Source: JAICMB01 sp035295125
GTDB lineage: Bacteria; Acidobacteriota; Terriglobia; Bryobacterales; Bryobacteraceae
Length of the DNA stretch: 64,000 nt
Assembly (NCBI GenBank): GCA_035295125.1
Contig: DATGJP010000116.1
Location: 106,669 to 170,668, forward strand
Reading direction: 5' to 3'
Part shown: positions 55,466 to 63,976 of the stretch, one piece after another
Position numbering within the stretch: the first letter of the stretch is position 1
Layout of the letters: each line of letters begins with the position of its first letter
Program-made: the position numbers and the translations under genes
The notes under the pieces: generated by a model
The model's input: only the letters and a program-made list of their open reading frames with translations
Told to the model about the DNA's origin: nothing
Databases searched by the model: none

Positions 55466-57733
55466 TTAAAACGTGAAGTGCGACACCACCGCTTGCAGCC
55501 GCGACGCCATGTGGCTGAGCTCTTGCGACGCTTTCTGCGAGTTCGACGCTCCCTGCGTTGTGTCCTTGGCCGCTGTGGCAACACCGGCGATGTTCTTCGT
55601 GATATCGCCGACTCCCTTCGAGGCTTCGGCCATGCTGCGATTAATCTCGTTGGTGGTGACGGTTTGTTCTTCCACCGCCGACGCGATGCTGTTCGAGATG
55701 TCGTTGATCTGCGCGATGACGGCGCTAATCTCGGTAATTGCGCTCACCGACGCTTTGGTATCTCCCTGGATGGCCTCGATCTTCTTGCCGATCTCTTCGG
55801 TCGCTTTTGCGGTCTGCTTGGCCAGTTCCTTCACCTCGTTCGCCACTACCGCAAATCCCTTCCCTGCCTCGCCGGCACGCGCTGCCTCAATGGTGGCGTT
55901 GAGCGCCAGCAGATTGGTTTGCTGCGCGATCGACGTGATCACTTTAATGACGTTGCCGATTTCGGTGCTGGACTCGCCCAGTTTTCCCACGGTCACGTTG
56001 GTGTTCTCGGCCACGCGGACGGCATTCTTCGCCACGCGCGCGGCCTCGTTTGCGTTCTTGGCGATTTCGCGGATCGAGGATTGCATCTGTTCGGCGCCGG
56101 TTGCAACCGTCGCGACGTTGCGGGACACCTGCTCGCTGGCCGCGGAAACTACGCCCGCTTGGGTGGCTGTCTCTTCGGCGTTGCCGGCCATCTGCTGGCT
56201 GACGGCAGTCAACTCTTCCGAAGAGGAGGCTAGTGTTTGTGCATTCTGTCCGATGGTGCGGAGGTTCTCCTGAAGATCGGATGCCATGCGGTTGATGTCT
56301 TCCTTCAAGCGTGCATGGTCGCCGCGATATTGGCCTTGTACCCGCGTTACCAGGTTGCCTCCCGCGATTTTCTCGAGGACCGTCGACGCTTCCTTGACCG
56401 GTTCGATCACGGCGTTCAACGTGTGGTTGATGCCGAGCACGATCTTCCCGAAATCGCCCTCATGGCGGCTTGCGTCGGCCCGGACATCTAACTTGCCTTC
56501 TGACGCGGCGTTTACCAGCAGCTCGGCATCGGTGATGAGCCGCTTAAGGTTCGCCCTGACCTGCTCGATGGTGTCATTGATGAAGGCTTTCTTTCCCGCG
56601 AACCGGTCGAGAGGCGCCTCGAAATTGCCGCGCCCGAATTCCGCGATGCAGGCCATTGCCTTTTTCTTGACGATGATGTGGCCACCCACCATCTCGTTCA
56701 CTCCTGTCGCCATTTCCCGGAAGGCCCCGGCAAACTTGTCGACGGGGATCCGGACGTCGATGTCGCCCTGATTGTGCTCGTCCGACATACGATTCATCTC
56801 GACGATGAAGGACTTAACATTGGCGCGCAGTTTTTCGATCACGTCGTTGATGAAGGCTTTCTTCCCCGGGAATCTCTCCAAAGGCGCGTCGAAATTGCCG
56901 CGGGAGAATTCATCTACACAGGCCATCGCCTTCTTCTTGACATCAATGTGGTTGCCGACCATGGAGTTCACACCTTCGGCCATGACCTTGTAGGCGCCCG
57001 CGAACTTTTCCGCCGGCATGGACACGTCGATGTCGCCTTTGTTGTGCTCGGTGGCCATGCGATTCATTTCCGCAATAAAGACCGTGACGGCTGTCCGAAG
57101 CCGATCGAGAGTATCCGAAATGAATGCCTTCTTACCCGAATACCGTTCGATCTGCGCTTCGAAGTTGCCTTTGGCATATTCATCGATGCACGCCATTACT
57201 TTCGCCCGGAGGTCCTTGTGCTCGAGCACCATGGCACTAACGCCTTCCGTAACGGCCTTGAAGGCGCCGGGGACGCGGTCCACGGAAACGCGGACTTCCC
57301 TTTCGTCCTTGGCGTGCTCCTCAAACAACCGCTCCATTTCGCCGATAAATCCCCCGATTGACAACCGCGCGCCCTCGATTGCGCCCGCGATAGTTTTCGC
57401 GGATAGGACCATCTCCGGCCGCGCTTCGAAATTGCCTCGCGCAAGTTCTTCGAGGCACGCCACTGCCTTCTTGTCGCTTTCGACGTGCCTGGCGACGATG
57501 CTATTGATAGCCAACGCCACCTCACGATAGGGACCGGCGAAGGCGTCAACAGGCAGAAGGACGTCAACCTCGCCCCGCGCGTGGGCGGCGGACAGGCGCG
57601 CGACTTCACCCGACAGTTTCTCAACTTCCGGAGGGACCACCTCGACCGATGGTCTCTTCCGGCCGCTCAATGCGGCTGCACCCGCGCCATTCGGCCTGGA
57701 GCGCAAACTCTCATTTTTCACTTGCTGTACCAT
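55466..57733 (-). CDS. Soluble methyl-accepting chemotaxis protein with 90-residue repeat array
   Basis: A 755-residue chemoreceptor without any membrane helix. Residues about 44-402 are four consecutive repeats of 90 residues; each holds two HAMP-like halves (GDIDVxxPxxKFAG...GVNxMV and RGNFxAPLxRFxGKKAFINDxIExxR). Two more HAMP-like units follow (EGKLDVRAD, GNLVTRVQG). The signalling coiled coil spans about 500-755 with the hairpin tip ATIEAARAGEAGKGFAVVANEVKELA, the CheA/CheW contact site. The C-terminus lacks an NWETF-type tether. It is probably a cytoplasmic receptor, with signal entering through the poly-HAMP rod or a partner protein. It is encoded between cheW and cheY. Confidence 0.93.
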   Translation of the reverse strand: MVQQVKNESLRSRPNGAGAAALSGRKRPSVEVVPPEVEKLSGEVARLSAAHARGEVDVLLPVDAFAGPYREVALAINSIVARHVESDKKAVACLEELARGNFEARPEMVLSAKTIAGAIEGARLSIGGFIGEMERLFEEHAKDEREVRVSVDRVPGAFKAVTEGVSAMVLEHKDLRAKVMACIDEYAKGNFEAQIERYSGKKAFISDTLDRLRTAVTVFIAEMNRMATEHNKGDIDVSMPAEKFAGAYKVMAEGVNSMVGNHIDVKKKAMACVDEFSRGNFDAPLERFPGKKAFINDVIEKLRANVKSFIVEMNRMSDEHNQGDIDVRIPVDKFAGAFREMATGVNEMVGGHIIVKKKAMACIAEFGRGNFEAPLDRFAGKKAFINDTIEQVRANLKRLITDAELLVNAASEGKLDVRADASRHEGDFGKIVLGINHTLNAVIEPVKEASTVLEKIAGGNLVTRVQGQYRGDHARLKEDINRMASDLQENLRTIGQNAQTLASSSEELTAVSQQMAGNAEETATQAGVVSAASEQVSRNVATVATGAEQMQSSIREIAKNANEAARVAKNAVRVAENTNVTVGKLGESSTEIGNVIKVITSIAQQTNLLALNATIEAARAGEAGKGFAVVANEVKELAKQTAKATEEIGKKIEAIQGDTKASVSAITEISAVIAQINDISNSIASAVEEQTVTTNEINRSMAEASKGVGDITKNIAGVATAAKDTTQGASNSQKASQELSHMASRLQAVVSHFTF
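56528..57604 (-). repeat. Four in-frame 270-bp repeats inside the MCP gene
   Basis: Units of about 90 codons begin near residues 44, 133, 223 and 313 of the MCP. The last three are exactly 90 residues each without insertions, and the third and fourth are the most alike (for example HIxVKKKAMACxxEF and GKKAFINDxIE recur). This points to internal duplication of a double-HAMP unit. Confidence 0.85.
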
Positions 57734-57754
57734 TTCTAGACTCCTTGTAACCGC

Positions 57755-58213
57755 TTACTCGCGGGATTGCAGAAACTCGCTTACGTCCAATACCTTTTCC
57801 GAGTTGAGGACCAGTAACAGCCGGTCCTTCAGCTTGTAAACTCCGTGGATCAACTCGCGCATACTCTGAGGCAGGCTATCCGGAGGCGGCTCGAACGCGC
57901 CGCCATCAGGCTGGAGAACATCGCCGATCTCATCCACGAGAAGACTGACGGGTCCCTCGTCGGTCCGCACCACCATGTTCATGGGGGCCTGCTCGGGCGG
58001 TCTTTCGACCAGGCCCAGGCGCCGCCTCATATCGATGGTGGTGACAATCTGGCCGCGGAGATTGATCAAACCCGCCGTTACCGCGGGCGCCAGCGGAATG
58101 CGGGTCATCTCCTGGTAGCGCAGGACCTCCTGCACGCGCAGGACATCGATTCCGAAGAACTGCTCACCGACCGAGAAGGTGGAGAACTGTGTGCCGAAGC
58201 CGCTCGCCGTCAT
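57755..58213 (-). CDS. cheW: Chemotaxis coupling protein CheW
   Basis: A 152-residue CheW coupling protein linking receptor and CheA. Start ATG 58213 overlaps the cheA stop (58210-58213); the longer open frame is noise. Signatures include FSVGEQFFGIDVLRVQEVLRYQEMTRIPLAPAVTAGLINLRGQIVTTIDMRRRLGL and SLLVDEIGDVLQ. It is the second gene of the chemotaxis operon. Confidence 0.96.
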   Translation of the reverse strand: MTASGFGTQFSTFSVGEQFFGIDVLRVQEVLRYQEMTRIPLAPAVTAGLINLRGQIVTTIDMRRRLGLVERPPEQAPMNMVVRTDEGPVSLLVDEIGDVLQPDGGAFEPPPDSLPQSMRELIHGVYKLKDRLLLVLNSEKVLDVSEFLQSRE

Positions 58214-60729
58214 ACGTCTTTCCTTTCCGCGGGCCTTTCTACCGGCCTTTCCACCGGCGCCGGGTGCGCGACGGCCGCGGCAAGGCGTTGGATGGATGCC
58301 AGCATGGCGCTGCAATCTGCTTTCATCTGGCAGTCGTCCAGTGTCCCTCGCTGCCGTTCGGCTTCCTCTCGCGATGCAGCGAGGCCGACGGTCGGAATGA
58401 CCGCAAGGTCGGGATCGCGTCGCATTTCGTCATGCAGCGCGGCGCAGCCTTGCGGAGGCAGGTCGAGAGCGGCCAGAACCACCGCGGGTTTGTGCTTCCG
58501 CAGCCGTTCCATGGCCTCGGCCGCGCTCGCCGCCTCGATGACGCGGTAGCCCGAGATCTCGAGTTCACAGCGTAGAACACCGCGAACAAACGGAGAGGGT
58601 TCGGCCAGAAGCACCGCCGGCGCATCACCCGTCCGGCCCTGGTGCAGCCACGTTCGGCTGGTCGATTCGATCACGGCGCGCACGTCCAGGAAGTCGGTAA
58701 CGAGCTTGCCGACGATTCCCGAACCGAGCAGCCCGTGACGATCGCCGCGCTCGCGAACCTGCACAGGCTCCTCGACGATGTCTACGATTTCGTCCACCAT
58801 AACACCGAGCCCGCGCGCGCCATCGGCAAACACGATGACCGGAACCGGATCGAGCACCTGCCCTTCGCCGGGCGTGTCCGGCTCCAGAACCGAGGACAAC
58901 GCCAGCACCGGAAGAATGCCGCCGCGGTACTGCACCACGTAGCGTCCTCCCGCGCGCTCGAGCGCGCTGCGCGGGAATTCTTCGAGGCGCGCTACCACGG
59001 CCAGGGGAACCGCAACGCGCGTGAACGTTCCGGCGCGGAAAAGCAGCAGACGCTCACAATCGGCGAGGGTTTGCGCGGCGGTCTGCGTTTCGTTGCGGGA
59101 CTGCTCGCGATGGTTGTCCATGACGGCGGCTTTTTCGCCGATTCCGGGCACGTCGAGGATCAACGCAACGCGGCCGTCGCCCATGATGGTGGCGCCGGCA
59201 TACACCGCAAGACCCTTCAGTTGTTTGCCCAGCGGCTTGACTACGATTTCCTGGGTGTCTTTAATGCCGTCCACGACCAGTCCGAATTGGTGATCCTCGG
59301 CCTGCAGCACGACGATGTTGCGAGCCGCTTCGCCGTGGGAACGGAGCTTTAGTACTTCATTCAGGAAGGCAATCGGAAGGAGTTTTCCACGCCTCCGGCA
59401 GACTGGAGTTCCGTGAACATACTCGATTTTTGCGGCCGTGTCGCCGTCGAGGCGGATCAACTCGAGAAGGCTCGCCTGGGGGATGACGAAGCGCTCGCCA
59501 CCGCTGGTCACAACCAGGCCGGGGATGATGGCCAGCGTCAGGGGGATCTTAAGTTTGATTGTGGTGCCGGCGGTCAAGCGGCTTAACACCTCGACCACTC
59601 CCCCGATCCGCTCGATGTTAGAGCGAACCACATCCATACCGACACCGCGGCCACAGACATTGGTCACCGCGCGGGCGGTCGAAAGGCCGGCAAGGAAGAT
59701 CAGGTGCAGGCCTTCGCGCTCGGTCATGCGCTCCGCCTGTTCCGCCTTGATCAGACCCTTTTCGAGAGCTTTCTGCTTTAGGAGAGCGACGTCGATGCCG
59801 CCGCCATCGTCGGAGATTTCTATGTTGACCTGGCCGCCTTCGTGATAGGCTCTCAGGCTCACCGTTCCGGCGGGCGTTTTGCCGCGACGAACGCGCTCAG
59901 TAGGCGTTTCGATACCGTGACTGCAGCAATTCCGTACCAGGTGCGTGAGAGGATCCTTAATGGCTTCGATAATGGTCTTATCAAGCTCCGTCTCGGACCC
60001 TTCCATTTCGAGCTCAATCTGCTTGCCGCAGGAGTAGGCCACATCGCGCACCAGTCGCGGTAGCTTGTTCCAAACGACGCCGATCGGCTGCATGCGGGTC
60101 TTCATGACGCTTTCCTGCAGTTCGGTTGTGATCAGATCGAGGCGCTGCGAGGTCGCGTTGAGCACGCCGTCCTCGTTCTGCATGTTGAACTGCAGTACCT
60201 GGTTACGCGCCAACACCAGTTCGCCGACCAGGTTCATGAGCTTGTCGAGCAGCACCACATCGACGCGAATCGCGGTTTCCGCAGCGGAACCATTCTTCTC
60301 CGGTTCGGAGCGAGGCGCCGGACCGGCCTGGCGGACGGCCTTCTCCTCGGAAAAGGCGGTTTCGAGAATGTGTATGAGCTCGTCGTAGTCGCCCGAGCCC
60401 TCCGTTCCGGTGGACTCGATGGCGGTAAGGATTTCACGGATGCTGTCGATGCCCCGCAGTACCAGCGCGGCGAGCTCGGGAGTCAATTGCCGGTCGCCGG
60501 AGCGCAACCGGCTCAATATATTCTCCAGTTGGTGAGCCACGCGCTCGAGACGTCCGAACCCTAGGAACCCGCAGGTCCCTTTAATCGTATGCACGGTGCG
60601 AAAAATACCGGCGATGAGGTTCTTATCGTCCGGGCGCCGTTCCAGCTCGACAATATCCTGATCCAAGCGGTCCAGGTTCTCATTGCTTTCTAACAGAAAT
60701 TCGCGAACTATTTCTTGCTGCTCAGGCAC
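58210..60729 (-). CDS. cheA: Chemotaxis histidine kinase CheA with extra CheW and degenerate receiver domains
   Basis: An 839-residue kinase, first gene of the operon, starting at GTG 60729. The domain order is as follows. Hpt spans about 1-105 (phospho-His in HTIKGTCGFLGF). A short linker without the CheY-binding P2 domain leads to dimerisation at about 155-215 (DKLMNLVGELVLARNQ). The ATPase (HLVRNCCSHGIE, DDGGGID, GRGVGMDVV, GTTIKLKIP) ends near 410, and the CheW-like P5 domain spans about 415-545. A second CheW-like domain (RLLLFRAGTFTRVAVPLAVVARLEEF, about 565-690) and a receiver-like end (about 705-810) follow. In the receiver the phosphoacceptor Asp is replaced (VVLAALDLPPQG), so it should not be phosphorylated. 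Confidence 0.95.
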   Translation of the reverse strand: MPEQQEIVREFLLESNENLDRLDQDIVELERRPDDKNLIAGIFRTVHTIKGTCGFLGFGRLERVAHQLENILSRLRSGDRQLTPELAALVLRGIDSIREILTAIESTGTEGSGDYDELIHILETAFSEEKAVRQAGPAPRSEPEKNGSAAETAIRVDVVLLDKLMNLVGELVLARNQVLQFNMQNEDGVLNATSQRLDLITTELQESVMKTRMQPIGVVWNKLPRLVRDVAYSCGKQIELEMEGSETELDKTIIEAIKDPLTHLVRNCCSHGIETPTERVRRGKTPAGTVSLRAYHEGGQVNIEISDDGGGIDVALLKQKALEKGLIKAEQAERMTEREGLHLIFLAGLSTARAVTNVCGRGVGMDVVRSNIERIGGVVEVLSRLTAGTTIKLKIPLTLAIIPGLVVTSGGERFVIPQASLLELIRLDGDTAAKIEYVHGTPVCRRRGKLLPIAFLNEVLKLRSHGEAARNIVVLQAEDHQFGLVVDGIKDTQEIVVKPLGKQLKGLAVYAGATIMGDGRVALILDVPGIGEKAAVMDNHREQSRNETQTAAQTLADCERLLLFRAGTFTRVAVPLAVVARLEEFPRSALERAGGRYVVQYRGGILPVLALSSVLEPDTPGEGQVLDPVPVIVFADGARGLGVMVDEIVDIVEEPVQVRERGDRHGLLGSGIVGKLVTDFLDVRAVIESTSRTWLHQGRTGDAPAVLLAEPSPFVRGVLRCELEISGYRVIEAASAAEAMERLRKHKPAVVLAALDLPPQGCAALHDEMRRDPDLAVIPTVGLAASREEAERQRGTLDDCQMKADCSAMLASIQRLAAAVAHPAPVERPVERPAERKDV

Positions 60730-60813
60730 AAACTCACATATCGGTGAGTGAGAGGAAAACTTGTGCCGGGAATTGGATTCGTCAGAAACGCAAAGAAATA
60801 CTGGAGTGGGAAT

Positions 60814-60889
60814 TGGTGGACGAGATGGGATTCGAACCCACGACCCCGGCGTTGCGAACGCCGTGCTCTCCCAGCTGAGCTACTCGCCC
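60814..60889 (-). tRNA. tRNA-Ala (CGC)
   Basis: On the minus strand a 76-nt cloverleaf including encoded CCA is visible. Acceptor GGGCGAG pairs with CTCGTCC and includes the G3:U70 wobble that identifies alanine tRNA. The D arm contains AGCTCAGCTGGGAGAGC, the anticodon loop TTCGCAA gives anticodon CGC (codon GCG), and the T arm contains GGGTTCGAATCCC. The discriminator is A. Confidence 0.97.
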
Positions 60890-60916
60890 ACTCGAAGGGA
60901 TCATTACTAGTTTAGT

Positions 60917-62131
60917 CTATTGCCGGAAGGATGCGCCATGGTTTTCACGCCCCAAGCCGGCCGCGATGGCGCCCCCGCCGAAAACGATCAGCGCGACAAT
61001 CGCCATGGCATTGGGATAGCTCATCTTCGTCTGCGCCAGGACGGCCTCGATATAGGCCACGGAGCTGGCCAGCAGCACTCCGCACTGGTAGGAGAAGCCC
61101 GGCAGGAAACCGCGCACGGCATTGGGTGAAAGCTCCGCAAGGTGGGCCGGAATCACGCCCCAGGCGCCCTGCACCATGAACTGCATGAAGAATGCGCCGA
61201 TCACGAGCACGGCCGTATTCGGCGCAAACGCCCACACCGGGATCATGAGGATGGCGAGGGCCAGCGCTATGATAATGGACTTGCGCCGCCCGAAGCGGTC
61301 CGATGCGAGGCCGAACGTCAGCCCGCCGATGATGGCACCGAACATAGACACTGCCGTGATCTTTGCCCGGTCGGCCGGATTGAAATGCCAGTGCCGCTGC
61401 AGGAAAGTCGGGTACATGTCCTGCGTTCCGTGCGAGACGAAGTTCATCATGGTCATGAGGAGCACGAGATAGGCGAAAAGCTTCCAGTGCGACGTAATGG
61501 CGCGGCCCAGTTGACCCCAATCGTGGTGCCGCGATTCCTGCCACACCTCGGATTCTTTCACCTGCGCCTGAACGTAAATCGCGAGCAGTGCCGGCAGGCC
61601 GCCGATAAAGAACATCGGACGCCAACCCCAACGGTCGAACAGGAAGAAATAGCAGACGGCGGCGAGCAGGTAGCCGGTGGCGTAGCCTTCCTGCAGGAAG
61701 CCGGAGAGCAGCCCGCGCAACCGCGGCGGGACTTTTTCCATGACCAGTGATGCTCCGACACCCCACTCCCCACCCATTCCGATGCCGAAGAGCGCGCGCA
61801 GCACCATGAACGTCGCGTAGTTTGGCGCCAGTCCGGAGGCAAATTCGGCAGCGGAAAAGAAGACCAGATTGATCATCAATGGAACACGGCGGCCGTAGCG
61901 ATCCGCCAGCAGACCGAAGATGAAGGCGCCCACGGGGCGGAACGCGAGCGTAATGGTGATGGACAGAGCCATCGCGGCATCGGTTTTGCCGAACTCGCGT
62001 CCGATTGCGGTCAGTGTGAATACGACAAGAAAGAAGTCGAACGCGTCCAGCGTCCAGCCGAGGAATCCGGCGAACACGGCCGCGCGATGATCGGTGGTTT
62101 TCTCTAACGGGGGTTGGGCCAAGATACCCAT
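60917..62131 (-). CDS. MFS transporter, NanT/lactate-permease-like
   Basis: A 404-residue 12-helix carrier of the metabolite:H+ symporter branch. Signatures are GWTLDAFDFFLVVFTL in helix 1, GLLADRYGRRVPL between helices 2 and 3, LFGIGMGGEWGVGASLV in helix 4 and SDRFGRRKSI in the second half. The family covers sialic acid, lactate/pyruvate and other carboxylates. No metabolic gene adjoins it, so the substrate is unknown. It shares overall design with the MFS protein at 468-1739. Confidence 0.87.
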   Translation of the reverse strand: MGILAQPPLEKTTDHRAAVFAGFLGWTLDAFDFFLVVFTLTAIGREFGKTDAAMALSITITLAFRPVGAFIFGLLADRYGRRVPLMINLVFFSAAEFASGLAPNYATFMVLRALFGIGMGGEWGVGASLVMEKVPPRLRGLLSGFLQEGYATGYLLAAVCYFFLFDRWGWRPMFFIGGLPALLAIYVQAQVKESEVWQESRHHDWGQLGRAITSHWKLFAYLVLLMTMMNFVSHGTQDMYPTFLQRHWHFNPADRAKITAVSMFGAIIGGLTFGLASDRFGRRKSIIIALALAILMIPVWAFAPNTAVLVIGAFFMQFMVQGAWGVIPAHLAELSPNAVRGFLPGFSYQCGVLLASSVAYIEAVLAQTKMSYPNAMAIVALIVFGGGAIAAGLGRENHGASFRQ

Positions 62132-62161
62132 TGTGCCACCGCGAAGGGGCGTGTCGTTAAA

Positions 62162-62203
62162 GAGTTCGCGGGCGGTGAGTTCGCGGGCGGTGAGTTCGCG
62201 GGC
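62162..62203. repeat. Tandem 15-bp repeat, 2.8 copies
   Basis: GAGTTCGCGGGCGGT occurs at 62162-62176 and 62177-62191, and its first 12 bases again at 62192-62203, directly before the kinase stop codon. It lies in the leader of the MFS gene, where copy-number change could alter expression or spacing; this is inference. Confidence 0.85.
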
Positions 62204-63442
62204 CTATTTGGGTAAGGTGAATTTGAAAGTGGAACCCCAGCCCGCCTCGGACTCGACCCAGATGCGTCCGCCCTGGCGTTCGACGATGCGTTTGCACAAG
62301 GCGAGGCCGATTCCCGTTCCGGGGTACTCCCTGCCATGCAGACGCTTAAAAATGCCGAAGATCTGCTCGTGATAGCGGGGGTCGATTCCCATGCCGTTGT
62401 CCTGAACGGAGAACAACCAGTGATCATCCTGCTCCTCGGCGGAAACGTGGATACGCGGATTGTCCTGGGAGCGGTATTTAATGGAATTGCCGATCAGGTT
62501 TTGGAAGACCTGTGATAGCTGCAGGAAGTCGGACAGCACACAAGGTAGAGAATCGGAAGTGATGGTGGTGCCTGTGTCCCGAATGGAACTGTCGAGATTC
62601 AGGAGCACGCCGGCCAGCACCCCTTCAGTATCCACCGGGGTTCGAGAGCCTTCTTTGAGGGCCAACTGTTGCGAGTAGGCCAGCAGGTCGTTGAGAAGCA
62701 GGTCCATACGGTGGACAGCGTCCACGACGTATGTCATGAACTCCTTCGCCGGCGCATCCATGACGTCGCCGTACCGTTTTTGCAGAAGCTGCGTGTAGCT
62801 CATGACTGTCCGCAATGGCTCCCGCAGGTCGTGCGAGGCGGCGTAACCGAAGGCCCGCAATTCGTCGTTAGCCTGCACCAGTTCGCGGGTGCGCTCGTGC
62901 ACCCGTTGTTCGAGCTCACAGTTCAGGCGGCGGACCTCTTCCTCGGCCCGCTGTCGTTCCAGGATGGCGCGTTCCAGTTCGGCGTTGCGCTCTTCGTGAA
63001 TCCTGGAATTCCGGATGAGCTCCTCGTTCTTGCGCCGCAGCTCGACAAAAACGGAAACCTTCGACCGCAGGACTTCGGGATTAATGGGCTTATAAAGGAA
63101 ATCGACGGCCCCGGCGTTATAGCCGCCGAAAGCGTGGTCGTCATCATGGTAGGCAGTGACGAAAACGATGGGGGTATGGCGGGAACGTTCTCGCGCCCGG
63201 ATCAGGGCCGCGGTTTCGAAGCCATCCATATCGGGCATTTTGACGTCCAGCAGGATCACTGCAAAGTCATTTAGCAGCACCTGCCGTAAAGCGTCTCTTC
63301 CTGAATTTGCCTTAATCAGGTCCTCATCCAGGTCTTCGAGTATGGTCTCGAGGGCCATGAGGTTGGCTGGGCGGTCGTCAACCAACAGAATCTTCACCCG
63401 TTGACGGCCAGCCACTGGTTCCGCCACAGTTGTCGCAGCCAT
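62204..63442 (-). CDS. Receiver-histidine kinase hybrid
   Basis: A cytoplasmic sensor protein of about 412 residues (start ATG 63442; an ATG at 63475 would add 11 residues, and neither has a well-spaced ribosome site). The N-terminal receiver has VDDRPANL, phosphoacceptor Asp in VILLDVKMPDMDG and Lys in FLYKPINP. A long coiled coil (about 130-195) leads to a HisKA domain with phospho-His in GYAASHDLREPLRTV, then an HATPase with GNSIKYRS, DNGMGIDPRYHEQIF and GTGIGLALCKRIVERQGG. This receiver-first layout is common in phytochrome-like or light/redox cascades taking phosphate from another kinase. No output partner is visible here. Confidence 0.9.
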   Translation of the reverse strand: MAATTVAEPVAGRQRVKILLVDDRPANLMALETILEDLDEDLIKANSGRDALRQVLLNDFAVILLDVKMPDMDGFETAALIRARERSRHTPIVFVTAYHDDDHAFGGYNAGAVDFLYKPINPEVLRSKVSVFVELRRKNEELIRNSRIHEERNAELERAILERQRAEEEVRRLNCELEQRVHERTRELVQANDELRAFGYAASHDLREPLRTVMSYTQLLQKRYGDVMDAPAKEFMTYVVDAVHRMDLLLNDLLAYSQQLALKEGSRTPVDTEGVLAGVLLNLDSSIRDTGTTITSDSLPCVLSDFLQLSQVFQNLIGNSIKYRSQDNPRIHVSAEEQDDHWLFSVQDNGMGIDPRYHEQIFGIFKRLHGREYPGTGIGLALCKRIVERQGGRIWVESEAGWGSTFKFTLPK

Positions 63443-63525
63443 TCCTGTTGACAAAGCTCTCCTATGCCTAAACATAAACGACGCTACCCTGCACGAATTG
63501 TTTCGTTTTCGTGTCGGGTACCCGG

Positions 63526-63759
63526 TTATATACCCAGGGGACGTTTTGGCACGTCCTCCAGGACCTTGGGGCGCCGTTTCTCCTGCCAAATGCGGGCAAG
63601 ACGGGAGGCTTGGAGCAATCCGAGGAGGATCAGAGCCGGAATCATCAGCGGGCGGGCAAACCCGAGGACTTGGGCTCCGCGGTGGGTGAGCGAGAGCGCA
63701 ACGGCAATCAGGACGAGGACCAGGGTAACAATCGCGCGCGCCATTGGGGTCCGGCCCAT
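63526..63759 (-). CDS. Small membrane protein, 77 residues
   Basis: Two hydrophobic segments (ARAIVTLVLVLIAVALSL at 7-24 and VLGFARPLMIPALILLGLLQA at 31-51) are followed by a basic C-terminal tail (RIWQEKRRPKVLEDVPKRP). Start may be residue 1 or the Met at position 6. No family is recognised. It is on the same strand as, and upstream of, the receiver-kinase gene. Confidence 0.5.
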   Translation of the reverse strand: MGRTPMARAIVTLVLVLIAVALSLTHRGAQVLGFARPLMIPALILLGLLQASRLARIWQEKRRPKVLEDVPKRPLGI

Positions 63760-63838
63760 TAGCTTACCAAGAAAAAAGGTGGGCCGGACTTAGCCTCATT
63801 GGTTTTTGAAGCATGGCGCTGGTCGGCGCTTACGGGCA

Positions 63839-63882
63839 GGCGGGTTAACAACCCGCCGCAGGCGGGTTAACAACCCGCCGCT
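63839..63882. repeat. Tandem 22-bp palindromic repeat
   Basis: GGCGGGTTAACAACCCGCCGC occurs twice in direct succession (63839-63860 and 63861-63882). Each unit is itself an inverted repeat (GGCGGGTT/AACCCGCC), like the palindromes in the dut-dcd gap. Confidence 0.85.
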
Positions 63883-63976
63883 GGACTTTGGCCCTTCACT
63901 AGATAAAACAACATTCCTGTAAGTTTCTGTTGCAGGCCGGCCGTTTTTATGTTATCTAGTTATATGACTAGTTAGC

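Noticed and set aside
60753..60768. Sigma-54-like promoter (CGGCAC-N5-TTCCT on the minus strand) ahead of cheA
   Set aside because: Spacing is right, but the -12 GC pair is CC and the -24 element begins with C. The leader to the GTG start would be only about 13 bases. Not reported as a feature.
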